DNA from: Coix lacryma-jobi var. lacryma-jobi
Lineage: Eukaryota; Streptophyta; Magnoliopsida; Poales; Poaceae
DNA length: 64,000 bases
Assembly (NCBI GenBank): GCA_009763385.1
Contig: CM019831.1
Coordinates: 86,835,845 to 86,899,844, forward strand
Direction of reading: 5' to 3'
Both the position numbers and the translations under genes were made by a program. Below the pieces are notes generated by a model. That model was not told the DNA's origin and did no database searches. It saw nothing but the letters and a program-made list of their open reading frames with translations. Numbering within the stretch: position 1 is the first letter of the stretch; each line of letters begins with the position of its first letter. Below are positions 9,243 through 20,671 of this stretch, piece after piece.

Positions 9243-11760
9243 ATGTATAAAGTTTTCCAAGTTTTCATATGAAATCAAAAGTAATTGTGAAAATACTTTT
9301 CTGCCCTCTTTGTTCTCTTTGGTTTTGCAAACTCTAATTCAAAATCTAAGCATATTCTGCTTATGTTGCAAAAATAAAAGATGTTCAGTATTAAATTCTG
9401 AGCATTTGATATTTTAACATATTTTCAACTTCTATTCAAAAATCCAAAGTATTTTCATATAAACCGAAAGGGTATATAGGAGAAGGGGGAGATAAGCTTC
9501 CGGCTCTGTTCATGGCGGTGGCCGCCGAGGCTTTGACCGGCAACGCCAGCGCGACGGTCGCGGTTCTCTCTCGAACGAGCACGCGACCAACTCCGTGGCA
9601 AAGTGACCCCTCTGCTGGCCTTTTATCTCGCGTCGTGGCGCCTTCTTCCGCACTCACCGTTAACCTCTTGCCACGCAACTCCGACGAGCACTTTCTCAAC
9701 TCAATCTCCAAATTCACCGTCCCTGCTCCATCTTATCCAAATTCACCGCGCCTATAAGTACTTCACTTCCTTGAGCACCTCCCGGACCTTTCCTCTCCAT
9801 CGCTACTGCCTCAGAGAGCTTGAGCTCGCCGTTTTTCTTCCCGCCGGGCAAAATCGCCGCCGAGCTCGACCTCGCCGTGGTCAGCCCAACCGGGCACTCC
9901 TCTACTCTCCCTGTCTTGTGTTTCTGCTTTGTATTGATCCCAGGATGCTCATCGGCCCGATGGTTTTCTGTTTGATGCTCAGGACTCGCCGGAACAACCT
10001 CTACTTCACCGGAGCTCGCCGCCGCAAGCCACTGCTCCGTGGACACCTTCCTCCGTTCATCCTCCGCTCGAACCAGCTAAGCCATCAGCATCAGGGTGAG
10101 CTACTGGATCTTCCTAGCCCCTCCGTTCTACTGCTACCGACCTAGGTTCGCCGGAACAGCTCCGCCGTGGCTCGGTCCGCCGCCGTGCGTGGCCAGACCT
10201 CACCGGAGCGGTAGCGTTAGGGTTTAGAGGCTCTATCGGCCGCGGGTGACTCGCTGGTGCTTATGCTCGCGTCCGTTAGGTCTCTACTGGCCGGAGTTGG
10301 CCGGCGTAAGGCTCGCCGGCGTTCGGTGCGCCGCCGTCCGTTCGAGCCAGCGTCGGGGACTTCCCGGTTGCGAAGACGAGAAAGTCCAGGGTGTTGGTTG
10401 CAAAGTCCCAGACTCATGTGAATAGCGCTGTGGACTGCGGGTTAGTTTCGTTTAAGCCGAAGGGCTTTTCTGCAAAAGTGCCGAGGCGCGCGGGCGGGAA
10501 CCAGGCTGGGCTGGTTTCGCGCGCGACGGGCCGCGTCGGACTGGGCCGAAAGCCCAGTTTGGGCTAGTTTTGTGTTTTCCTTTTTCTGTCTTTTTGAACA
10601 GTAAGCAGTTTTGTTAATTTTGCTATAATTAATCTATAGCTCTGTTAATTATGAAATTTGACATGATAGATGTTAACATGCCCATGCTAATATAAAAATT
10701 ATACAACTTGTGTTTTGAGTACTTTTTATAGGACAATTAAATCTGGACTTTAATTAATAAATGCAACTTTGAGGAATTATGTAATTTTCTGTGGTTATCC
10801 AAAAATCATGAAATTTGACATGGGCGTTTATATCACTGATATACACCTTCATGTTTAATTTCATCCCTGTTTGATCAAGTATGATTGGTGTATAAGTAAA
10901 AGGCTAATTAAAATGGTTTATAAAATAAATAGGATTAGTTAATCACTTTAGGATTTGTGTGACTTTTGGAATTGTTTGACAACCAGTGGAAAACTAGCAA
11001 GATTTGCTCCCTGGTTATGGATTCCTTTATGAAAATAACCTTTTATTGCTTGTTAAGTTGCATAACCATATTTAAAGAAAATAACAAAACTTGTTTAGTA
11101 CTTTTAATAACTAAAGTTAGTTTGTTGGTTTGCAACTTTACCGTGAAGGAAAGTTGTACTCCATAAAAATTATAGTTTAAGAAAATTTCCATCTTTACCA
11201 TGATCATATCATAAGCATCTCATTAATCATGCATATGCACTTCTACGTGTAGATTTCGCTTCGGAAGGCCCTAACTCTCAGTGGATTCCTCCTGAGGGTG
11301 TAGACCCTTCTCGATTTTCAGAATCTTCGAACTCCACTAATCCTCAAGGCAAGCCCCGGTGCATTTAACCTTTCTATTTCTATTGCAAAGTTTATACAAT
11401 GATTTATCAACTGCATGTAAGTAATAGGAGTTGAATGACACCAGTAGTTGCATTACCAGTTGGTTACCTTTACTCTATCCTTGTTACCTATTTATTTGTA
11501 AATGTTTAGCCAAGATGCACGGTGATGAGATTATCCTCCGCTTAGGCCTTGAGCAAACTAAGGGATGATAGGTCATCACTGTTAGGATACCTCTTTCAGG
11601 TATACTTGATAAATGGATGAAAAATGGAATTCAGACCGGGCAGGTAACTTGCATCCGGATTGGAATCTTGATGTAGTGTTCCTGTCTGTGTCGATTAGGA
11701 ACCATTCGTTGTTAGTCCTTGATCGAGAGCATGATAGTACCAATCACGGGATACGGGTTG

Positions 11761-11886
11761 ATATGTTGCAGGTTAGAGTCCTGCCATACAACACCGTGGT
11801 GCTTTGGTATGTTGCAGGTTAGAGTCCTGCCATACAAATCACTTATGGTTGTGCAATATGTTGCAGGTTAGAGTCCTGCCATATTG
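11761..11886 (+). repeat. Three tandem hairpin repeats in LTR2
   Basis: Same triplicated TATGTTGCAGG...CCTGCCATA stem-loop array as LTR1 1829-1953, with one extra G just before the first copy compared with LTR1. Confidence 0.8.
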
Positions 11887-12456
11887 TGTGATTGGGAACC
11901 CCCAGCTGGGTAGATAAAGCGGTTCGAATCGTCGTTGCTCTACGATAAAAAGAGACTCGATCTCTGGCTCTCAACGTAGAGTTTTCAAAACCAAAGCTTT
12001 TGGGAAATGATGTTTCATCCTAAAAGAGTACTTTTGATGGTATATTTGGAAGGAAAAGAAGAATGTTTTGTTAAAAATGTTTATTCTGCAAATTCCTTCT
12101 CTATTGCTAGCCCCACTACATCCCTTAAAGCTAGCATGACCTGAAGTCTTTTCTGTTGACGGATAAGTCTTGTTGAGTACTTTAGTACTCAGGGTTGTTA
12201 CCCTTGTTGCAGGAGAGTACATGGATCCACCTTTTGATGGACAGTGCTACTTCACTCTTGTAGAAGAGAGTGATAATGAATCTGATGTGTGACCTTGGGC
12301 AAGTAACAAGAATTTGGGTGATATATGTATTATAAAGTTCCGAACCGTTTATGTAATAAGTACTTATGGTTTGTAAAACTCTAAGTTTTTAACCTATGTA
12401 TTATAATCTTTCCGCTTTACTCTGATTTATCTTATCTATAAAACTGTTGTAATACT

Positions 12457-15081
12457 GTGATGCTTGATGAGGAATTTTCCTGGAAGTTATGTAACGTGGA
12501 TGATTCGGGTTTCCCGAGGACACCCGACAGTCCTCTTGATTTCTCGAAAATAGATTTGAGATCTGGGTATCATCAGATCAAAATCAAACCAGAAGACGTT
12601 CCGAAAACAGCATTCACTACCAGATATGGTCTGTATGAATATCTAGTCATGTCCTTTGGTCTGACCAATGCCCCAGCACATTTCATGTATTTGATGAATT
12701 CAGTGTTCATGCCAGAGTTAGATAAGTTCGTGGTTGTATTTATTGATGACATTCTCATCTATTCCAAAACCAAAGAAGAGCATGCAGAACATCTCAGGAT
12801 AGTATTAACTCGCCTGAGAGAACATCAGTTATATGCTAAATTCAGTAAATGTGAGTTCTGGATAGATGAAGTTCAATTCTTGGGTCATGTTCTGTCAGCT
12901 AAAGGTGTTGCAGTAGATCCAAGCAAAGTTCAAGAAGTTCTTGACTGGAAGTCACCAACGTCAGTGCATCAAGTTCGGAGTTTCTTAGGATTAGCAGGGT
13001 ATTATCGTAGATTTATCCCTGACTTCTCCAAGATCTCTAAACCAATGACAACACTGCTAAAGAATGACACCAAGTTTGTGTGGTCATCAGAATGTGAAGA
13101 AGCTTTTCAGACTTTGAAAAAGTTTTTGACAACTGCACCAGTATTAGCTCAGCCGGATATTGAAAAGTCCTTTGATGTCTTTTGTGATGCTTCAGGCAAA
13201 GGTATTGGGTGTGTACTGATGCAAGAAGGCAGAGTTATTGCCTATGCTTCACGACAGCTTAAACGGCATGAAGAACATTATCCAACACATGATCTAGAGT
13301 TGGCAGCTGTAGTCCATGCTCTGAAGATCTGGCGACATTATTTATTGGGAAATACATGTCATATATACACTGATCATAAAAGTTTGAAGTACATTTTCAC
13401 TCAGTCTGAGTTGAATATGCGTCAAAGAAGATGGTTGGAATTGATAAAAGATTATGATGTTGAAGTGCACTATCACCCAGGTAAAGCTAATGTAGTGGCA
13501 GATGCACTCAGTCGAAAGGAGTATTGCAATTGTCTAGAAATCAAACCACTCGATAATACCTTGTGTTATGAGTTTGAAAAGTTAAGTCTTGAAATGGTTC
13601 CACAAGGAAATCTCGCAAATGTGACAGTTCAATCATCAATTAAGAATCAGATCATTGCAGCTCAGAAAGAAAGCAAGGGAATGATTCATCTGAAAGAAAA
13701 GATTCACTCTGAGCAGAATTCCAATTTCAAAATAGATGAAGCTGGAGTGATTTGGTTTAAGGATCGGTTAGTGGTTCCAAAAGTTCCTGAGCTTCGAAAG
13801 CAGATTCTTGATGAAGCTCATACAACAAGATTTTCAGTACATCCAGGCAGTAATAAGATGTATTATGATTTAAAACAGAAATTTTGGTGGACTAAGATGA
13901 AACTAGAGATTGCTAGCTATGTAGCAAGATGCGATACTTGTCAAAAAGTAAAAGCAGTTCATCTAAGGTCTGCAGGAAAGTTACAACCATTATCAATTCC
14001 ATCTTGGAAATGGGATGATATTAGTATGGATTTCATAGTAGGTCTACCCAAAACTTCAAAAGGATTTGATTCCATATGGGTCATTATTGATCGTCTAACT
14101 AAGTCAGCTCATTTCTTACCTGTCAAGACAACTTATCATGCATCCAATTATGCTAAGATGTACTTTGATCGAATTATAAGTTTGCATGGTATACCCAAGA
14201 CTATTATATCAGATAGAGGAACACAGTTTGTCAATGTTTTCTGGAGGCATTTACAGGAATCTTTGGGTACCAAGCTTTTGCACAGTACCGCTTATCATCC
14301 ACAAACCGGAGGCCAGACTGAAAGAGTTATTCAGATCTTAGAAGATATGTTAAGGTCCTGTGTACTCAATTATTCAGAGAAATGGGATGAATGTTTGCCT
14401 TTAGCAGAGTTCTCTTACAATAATAGTTATCAAGAGAGCATTAAGATGGCACCATTTGAAGCTCTGTATGGCAGAAGATGCAGAACACCATTAAGTTGGT
14501 CTGAACCTGGTGAACGTAGTCTCTTCGGCGTTGATTTAGTTAAAGAAGCTGAAGAAAAAGTCAGATTGATTCGAGAGAACATAAAGAAAGCACAATCCAG
14601 GCAAAAGAGTTATGCCGATAAGAGACGACGGTCTCTTACCTTTAAAGTTGGTGATTATGTCTATCTCAAGGTATCACCAATGAAAGGAGTTACTCGATTT
14701 GGAATCAAAGGAAAGTTGGCACCTCGATATATAGGTCCGTATCAAATCCTTAAAAGATGTGGAAAGGTGGCATATCAACTTGATTTACCACCACAGCTAT
14801 CTTTAGTTCATAATGTATTCCATGTCTCTCAGTTGAAGAAATGTCTTCAAGTGCCTGATCATGTCATTCATGTTGAAGAGATTGAATTAGAGCCTGATCT
14901 GACATACTCAGAGTATCCTATCAAGATTCTGGACCAGAAAGATCGAGTTACTCGAAAAAGAACTGTTAAGTTCTATAAGGTTCAATGGAATCAACATACG
15001 GAAGATGAAGCCACATGGGAGTCAGAAGAGTTTCTCTTAGAAAGTTTTCCTGAGTTTCTTTCTTCTGTAAGATCCTTATAA
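12457..15081 (+). CDS. A2 pol remnant (RT fragment - RNase H - integrase - chromodomain) fused to an LTR-derived N-terminus
   Basis: A continuous 874-codon ORF. About the first 27 residues (MMLDEEFSWK...) are LTR2 sequence. From 12540 it is gypsy pol starting inside RT at FSKIDLRSGYHQI, so RT lacks its first conserved blocks. FIDDILIYS, RNase H (CDASGKGIGCVL), the integrase HHCC finger and DDE residues, and a chromodomain (FYKVQWNQHTEDEATWE) are all present. The frame is clean, unlike A1, and the sequence is close to A1 with many silent-type differences. gag, protease and the leader are gone. It runs slightly past the A1 stop and ends SSVRSL. Whether the chimera is translated is unknown; a functional RT is unlikely. 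Confidence 0.9.
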   Translation: MMLDEEFSWKLCNVDDSGFPRTPDSPLDFSKIDLRSGYHQIKIKPEDVPKTAFTTRYGLYEYLVMSFGLTNAPAHFMYLMNSVFMPELDKFVVVFIDDILIYSKTKEEHAEHLRIVLTRLREHQLYAKFSKCEFWIDEVQFLGHVLSAKGVAVDPSKVQEVLDWKSPTSVHQVRSFLGLAGYYRRFIPDFSKISKPMTTLLKNDTKFVWSSECEEAFQTLKKFLTTAPVLAQPDIEKSFDVFCDASGKGIGCVLMQEGRVIAYASRQLKRHEEHYPTHDLELAAVVHALKIWRHYLLGNTCHIYTDHKSLKYIFTQSELNMRQRRWLELIKDYDVEVHYHPGKANVVADALSRKEYCNCLEIKPLDNTLCYEFEKLSLEMVPQGNLANVTVQSSIKNQIIAAQKESKGMIHLKEKIHSEQNSNFKIDEAGVIWFKDRLVVPKVPELRKQILDEAHTTRFSVHPGSNKMYYDLKQKFWWTKMKLEIASYVARCDTCQKVKAVHLRSAGKLQPLSIPSWKWDDISMDFIVGLPKTSKGFDSIWVIIDRLTKSAHFLPVKTTYHASNYAKMYFDRIISLHGIPKTIISDRGTQFVNVFWRHLQESLGTKLLHSTAYHPQTGGQTERVIQILEDMLRSCVLNYSEKWDECLPLAEFSYNNSYQESIKMAPFEALYGRRCRTPLSWSEPGERSLFGVDLVKEAEEKVRLIRENIKKAQSRQKSYADKRRRSLTFKVGDYVYLKVSPMKGVTRFGIKGKLAPRYIGPYQILKRCGKVAYQLDLPPQLSLVHNVFHVSQLKKCLQVPDHVIHVEEIELEPDLTYSEYPIKILDQKDRVTRKRTVKFYKVQWNQHTEDEATWESEEFLLESFPEFLSSVRSL

Positions 15082-15211
15082 TCTGTTATATGATGACCTA
15101 TCCCCTGCTTTATGTAAAGGTTAGTTATGGAAGTGTCTGACACATTTCCTTTTCCATTAGTTAGACTACAGGTTAAATCTCGGGACGAGATTTCTTTAAG
15201 GGGGAAGGAGC
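15082..15211 (+). other. A2 3' stretch with hairpin and polypurine tract
   Basis: AAATCTCGGGACGAGATTT at 15175-15193, then the polypurine tract AAGGGGGAAGGAG at 15198-15210, then LTR3. Same layout as A1. Confidence 0.88.
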
Positions 15212-18200
15212 TGTAACACTCTGGTGTTAAGCAAACTAAAACCTGACATGTCATCATATGCACTGGCATTTTATTTGAGTGATAACCTGGTTATGCATTC
15301 ACTAAAAACAAGTTTATTCTTTATGCTTGTGCTTAGTGGTAAAGAGTGCTTAAGTTTGAAACCCTAGTTATGTTTTCTTTTGTTGTGTATAATGCTTTTA
15401 TGCTATGTAAGGGTATATGGTAATTTTTTTTAAGTAGTGAATTTTGGATCAAACTTTGGTTTTATGTCTCAGAGGTGTATTTGGACCTTGATTCAAGTCA
15501 TCATTGAGGTATAAATCAGATTTGGTTAAAATTCCTTTAAAAAGTTTATATAATTTCAAAATCCTATTTTATCCTCTTTTCTTTTAATCAAAATCTAAAA
15601 AGAATTTGGGTATGCTTCAAAAAGCAAAGTTGCTCTATTTCTGATGAGGAACAACTTTGATGAGTAAAGTTTTCCAAGTTTTCATGTGAAATCTAAAGTA
15701 ATTGTAAAAGTCCCCTTTTGTCCTTTTTGTCCTCTTTTGTATTTCAAATCCTAATTCAAAATCTGAGCATATTTTGGGTATGTTGCTAAAATAAAAGATG
15801 TTCAGTTTTGAATTCTGAGCATTTGATATTTTGGCATATTTTCAACTTCTATTCAAAAATCCAAAGTAATTTCAAAATTTTCCGAAAGGGTATAAAAGAG
15901 AAGGGGGAGATAAGCTTGCCTCCCTGTTCATAGCGGTGGCCGCCGAGCTTTTGACCGGCAACGCCAGCGCGATGGACGCCGTCCTCTCTCGAACGCGCTC
16001 GTGCACGTCTCCGTGGCGAAGTCAAGCTGCTGCTGGTACTCTCTCTCGCGTCGTGGCACCGTCTCCTGCGCTTGCCGTCGTCGTTGCGCCACCACAGCGC
16101 CGACGTGCTCCCCTCTGTCCCAATCCTCAAATTCACCGCACCCAAGCTTTCTCATCCAAAATTGACCGCGGATATAAGTTCCTCACTTCCTTGCGCACCT
16201 CCAGAAACTATCACTTCGACCTCTACTGCCTCAGAGAGCTCGAGCTCGCCGTTTTCCTTCCCGCCGGGCGAAATCGCCGCCGAGCTCGACCTTACCGTGG
16301 TCAGCCCAACCGGGCACTCCTCTACTCTCCCTGTCTTGTGTTTCTGTTTCGCCTTGACCCCAGGTTGCTCATCGGCTCGGTGGTTTTCCTTTGGTGCTCA
16401 GGTCTCGCCAGAACATCGCTTGCTTCGCCGGAGTTCGCCGCTGCAAGTCACTGCTCCGTGGACTTCTCCTCTCCATTCATCCTCCGTTCGAACCATCTAC
16501 ACAGCCAGCATCAGGGTGAGCTACTGGATCTTCCTAGTCCCTCCGTTCCAATGCTACCGGCCTGAGTTCGCCGGAACGGCTTCGCCGTGATCCGATCCGC
16601 CGCCGTGCGTGGCCAGACCTCCCTGTAGTGGTAGCGTTTAGGGTTAGGTGCTCTATCGGCCGCGGGTGACTCGCCGGTGATGATGCTTGCGTCCGTTAGG
16701 TCTCTTCTGGCCGGAGTTGGCCGGCGTAAGGCTCGCCGGCGCTCTGTGCGCCGCCGTCCGTTCGGGCCAGCGTCGGGGACTTCCCGGTTGCGAAGACGAG
16801 AAAGTCCAGGGTGTTGTTTGCAAAGTCCGTGACTCAGGTGAATAGCGCTGTGGACTGCGGGTTAGTTTCGTGTAAGCCGGAGGGCTTTTCTGCAAAAGCG
16901 CCAGAGCGCGCGGGCGGGAGCCTGGCTGGGCCGTTTTCGCGCGTGACGGGCCGCGCGGGAGTGGGCCGAAAGCCCAGGTTGGGCTAGTTTAAGTTTTTCT
17001 TTTTCTGTCTTTTTGAACAGTGAGCAATTTTGTTAATTTTGCTATAATTAATCTGTAGCTCTGTTAATTATGAAATTTGACATGTAAGCTAATAACATGT
17101 CTGTGCTAATATAAAAATTATAAAACTTGTGTTTTGAGTACTTTTGCTATAACAATAAAATCTGTGCTTTAATTAATAAATGCAACTTTGATGAATTATG
17201 TAATTTTCTGTGTTTCTCCAAAAATCATGAAATTTTACATGTGAGTTTGTGTCACTGATATACACCTTCATGTTTAAATTCATCTCTGTTTGACAAAGTA
17301 TGAATTATGTATAAATAAAGGGCTAATTAAAATGACTTATAAAATAAAAAGAAATAGTTAATCACTTTAGGTTTGTGTGACTTTTGGAATTGTTTGACAA
17401 CCAGTGGAAAACTAGCATGATTTGCTCCCTGGTTATGGATTCCTTTATGCTAATGACCTTTTGTTGTTTGATAGTTACCTAATCTTGCTTAAGGAAGATA
17501 ATAAAACCTGCTTAGTAATAATATATGGTTTATTAGCTAATTTAGTTTGATTTGTGTCATGAAGGAAAGTTGTACTCAAGATAGTTACGTTGTTTGTTTT
17601 TTTATCCAAAGAGCATGTACCCTATCTTAATCATATCTTGAGCATTTCTTTGATCATGCATATGCACTTTTACGAGTAGCTCCCTTTCCGGAAGAATCTG
17701 AAACTCCGTGGATATCTCTTGAGGGAGTGGATTCTTCTTTTCCTGAGACTTCGGACTTCGCTAACTCTCAAGGCAAGCCCCGGACATTAACCTTATCCTT
17801 GTGATTTTCTAAAGTTATTTCACTTAAGTAATATGATGCATTAGGTAATAGGAGTTGGGTGAATCCTATTTGATGCATTACCTACCTTGATGATTCCAAC
17901 CCTTAACCTTGATACCTGTTTATGAAAATGTTTAGTATGCTTAACCAAGCTTTACTACTTTAGTATAGTAGATGCTTTTCAAAATGGTGGCTATGCTATG
18001 GGACTAATGAATCATGAGACAACATGATAATGATAGTAACTTACAACAAGAGTGGAGTCTTGTTGTAAGGTTACTCAACTTAGGACCGTATCGTTGTTGG
18101 ACCGCTGTGATTGAGACCTTTGAGTACAGCCCACATGCGGTCGTAAGCCTCGTCTATAGCTATTCCGATTCTTGAGAACGGCTAATCGCGCACTGGGAGT

Positions 18201-19108
18201 GGAAAGATGGCGGGAGTAGCGTGTACCCTCGGGGCTATGAGATAGTCAGGTTCGAGGTGTACTGTACTCTCGGGTGGCGCGAACCCGTTCTTGTATGGGA
18301 GGATCTATAGATAGGGTTGACGTATGCAAGATTAAGTTCTACATATGTCGTGTGGTACTGAATCCCCAGCTGGGTTTGAACGATTCGAATCGCCGTGTTT
18401 CCTCGGATATGGAACCTCAATCCACTGTCCCGCACCGTAGTAAAGAATGGGATGTTTATGAAATGAGAGTTTAAAGAGGATGAAGGTTTAAGAATCTTTG
18501 GATAGTTACAAACTTGAATTAAAACTTGAAAATATGTTTTACTTTAGTAAGCTTTTACGCAAACAAAATGCTTTGACTTTGCTAAAGCCTTACCTTGAAT
18601 CCTTACGGCCTTCATACCTAAGTCTTTTTCTTTTCCCTAGACGGTTAAGTCTTGTTGAGTACTTTTGTACTCAGGGTTTGTTAACCCTTGTTGCAGGTGA
18701 GTACATGGATCCACCTTTTGATGGACAGTGCTACTTCACTCTAGTAGAAGAGAGTGATGATGATTCTAATGTGTAACCTTGGGCAAGTGAGAACTTTTGT
18801 GTGAAAATATGTAATATTAGTTCCGAACAAGTTATGTAATAAGTACTTTGGTTTGTAAAACTCTAAGTTTTTAACCTATGTATTATAATCTTTCCGCTTT
18901 ACTCTGATTTATCTTATCTATAAAACTGTTGTAATACTGTGATGCTTGATGGGGATTTTCCTGGAAAGAAGGTAACGTGGATGATTCGGGTTTCCCGAGG
19001 ACACCCGACAGATCTCTTGAGTCATTTGGAACTCGTGCACGCCGATCAAAGGTCTTTAGGACAATGATGGGTGCATGTGGGCCACTTAATTCAGGAGGTT
19101 CTGCCACA
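15212..19108 (+). repeat. LTR3: 3' LTR of A2
   Basis: Starts TGTAACACTCTGGTGTTAAGC and ends CTGCCACA, about 3.9 kb. It is clearly diverged from LTR1/LTR2: the triple hairpin array is absent and 17940-18440 differs. It therefore belongs to another copy. TATAAAAG at 15891-15898 precedes the GC-rich block and is a better TATA box than the TATATA of LTR2. The final 100 bp match LTR1. Beyond 19108 the sequence switches to the LTR of element C. Confidence 0.88.
15891..15898 (+). promoter_or_regulatory. TATA box of LTR3
   Basis: TATAAAAG at the boundary between AT-rich U3 and the GC-rich block, the expected position for a retroelement promoter. LTR2 carries TATATA at the equivalent place (9473-9478). 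Confidence 0.55.
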
Positions 19109-20633
19109 GCGACCCCACATGTCACCTGCACAGAAATAGGGGAAGAGTTGACCGCGGCGAAGCTCGCCGTCGGCGGCCCTTCCGGCGGAACCACCACCAC
19201 CACTCGACTCCTCTCAAGAAACCGCATCGATTGATGCCCCTCACTGGCCCAGCATTGCGACAGATCGAGCTCGCCGCCGCAAATGGCGGGCACGGCAGCG
19301 CGGACTCGCCACGCCGGCCGGCTCCGACCACGACGAGCTAAACCAACTCCCGAATCCTACTCCCCAGACCTCCATGGTCCTAGCGCAAGGCTTGGGAGCT
19401 AGGGTTTCCACCCCGAACAACCCCGACCATGACCATGCCAACTCCGGCGACTATGGCGAGCGGCGGACGGTGGCGTACCGCCTCTACCAAACCCTAATCA
19501 ACTAAACCATCACCCCCTACTTCTTCCACGAGCCTCTCTGACCCTCTAACGGGGGCTAGGATGGAAGGATTCGCACGGAGGGAGGGTCGACCACGGCGGA
19601 CCGAGCTCGGCGGTCATGGTGGCCATGGCAGGAACTCACCCCGTGGCTTACCTAGGGCCTCTCACGGAGCGCTAACGGCGGCAAAAGGTGCGGGGGCTTA
19701 CGGCAAAGCGGGCTGGGTGGTTGGGTTAGCGGTGGTGCGGCAGGACGGCGGTTAACGGCGACAAGCGCTCTGCTTTCCCCCCTTTTCCCCTGGGCGACGG
19801 CGAGAGCAGAGGAGGTAGGCAAAGCAGAGGGAGGGCGAGCGGGCGGGCTTTGTGCTTGCCACGCCGCGCGCGGGCGCTGCACAGCCGGCCAACGCGAGCC
19901 ACGCGGCGGGAGATGCCCGACACGGTCGGCCACTGAGCTCGCCGATTCAAACTGAATCGGGCGATTCAATTAAGCCCTGGCCGACTGATGGTCGGATTTC
20001 AAACGCGATTATCTCCTAATCCACTCGATGAAACACTAAACCACTTGTTCCATTGAGTAGAGCTATGTGCCAACTACAACTTTGGTTAAAAGACTACACA
20101 CTGGTTTGGCCTAGATCACCCATGAAAATGGCTCCAATGATCGGCCAACGTCACTGGTTAGCAGATTAGGACTTAAAAAAATTTTCTAAGTCAAAACCCT
20201 TCTTTTTCTGCCTTGTGGGTCGTAAAACACCTTGTTAAACCCATTTTCATGAGTTGGTCCTAAAACAACTTTTGTTCTACTCTAAATTCTACACACTTTT
20301 GGTTAAGGGCCCTCAGCCATGCAAAGCTTCTATCAAGGAGGTCTTAGTTAGTCAAACAAAAGGACTCCTAGGGCTCTATTAAGGCAACTAGGGTTAGAGG
20401 CTTGGTTAGCCAAAATGACCAACATAAACCTAGCTTCATTTTAACTCCTCAACAAGGTTAAACTACTAAGGAAACTCAACCACTCCAAAAACAAGTCAAA
20501 CAAGCATCACACTATGCACAACAGTAACAACCATCACATGAAATGACACTTCACAAAAAGAATGAAACATGTGATGATGCTTTTATGCTTATGATGTTAT
20601 GCATTTAGGGTTGCTTAACACCAGGGGTGTTAC
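19109..20633 (-). repeat. Partial 3' LTR of element C
   Basis: Matches about 45078-46623 (5' LTR of C) nearly throughout. It holds the LTR start (reverse strand TGTAACACCCCTGGTGTTA) at 20633, but the distal 2.1 kb is missing at 19109, where LTR3 of A abuts. Either the A chain inserted here, with the rest of this LTR off-window to the left, or the LTR was deleted. Confidence 0.85.
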
Positions 20634-20671
20634 AGCCCTCCCCTCCTTAAAGGAATCTCATCCCAAGATTT
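20634..20671 (-). other. Polypurine tract and degenerate hairpin of C
   Basis: On the minus strand a purine run (AAGGAGGGGAGGGC) precedes the LTR. Upstream of it AAATCTTGGGATGAGATT is a mutated form of the hairpin seen in A1, A2 and B; only the outer stem is kept. Confidence 0.75.

Larger units (their letters stand above)
1..12539 (+). mobile_element. Ty3/gypsy chromodomain retrotransposon A1 (5' end outside window)
   Basis: Order seen: partial 5' LTR, tRNA-Met-type primer-binding site, H3-tail-like ORF, gag with zinc knuckle, protease, RT, RNase H, integrase, chromodomain, hairpin plus polypurine tract, and a 3' LTR. PR-RT-RH-IN order marks Ty3/gypsy; the C-terminal chromodomain and long LTRs suggest the chromovirus Tekay/Del lineage (by family knowledge, not a tree). 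The 3' LTR lacks about its last 95 bp and runs straight into pol of a second element, so A1 has no normal 3' boundary. gag and pol carry several single-base frameshifts, so the copy as read is not coding-competent. Confidence 0.9.
8558..12539 (+). repeat. LTR2: 3' LTR of A1, truncated at its 3' end
   Basis: Begins TGTAACACTCTGGTGTTAAGC right after the polypurine tract. It matches LTR1 from 9929 onward. It ends at 12539 inside the LTR (after GACAGTCCTCTTGA) and switches directly to RT coding sequence. U3 is AT-rich (8558-9470) with three long hairpins; a TATA-like TATATA lies at 9473-9478 at the edge of a GC-rich block (9480-10560). The rest is AT-rich. The three tandem hairpins sit at 11761-11886. 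Confidence 0.92.

Noticed and set aside
15212..19108. LTR3 as the 3' LTR of A1
   Set aside because: LTR2 matches LTR1 far better and directly follows A1's polypurine tract; LTR3 follows A2's tract and is diverged.
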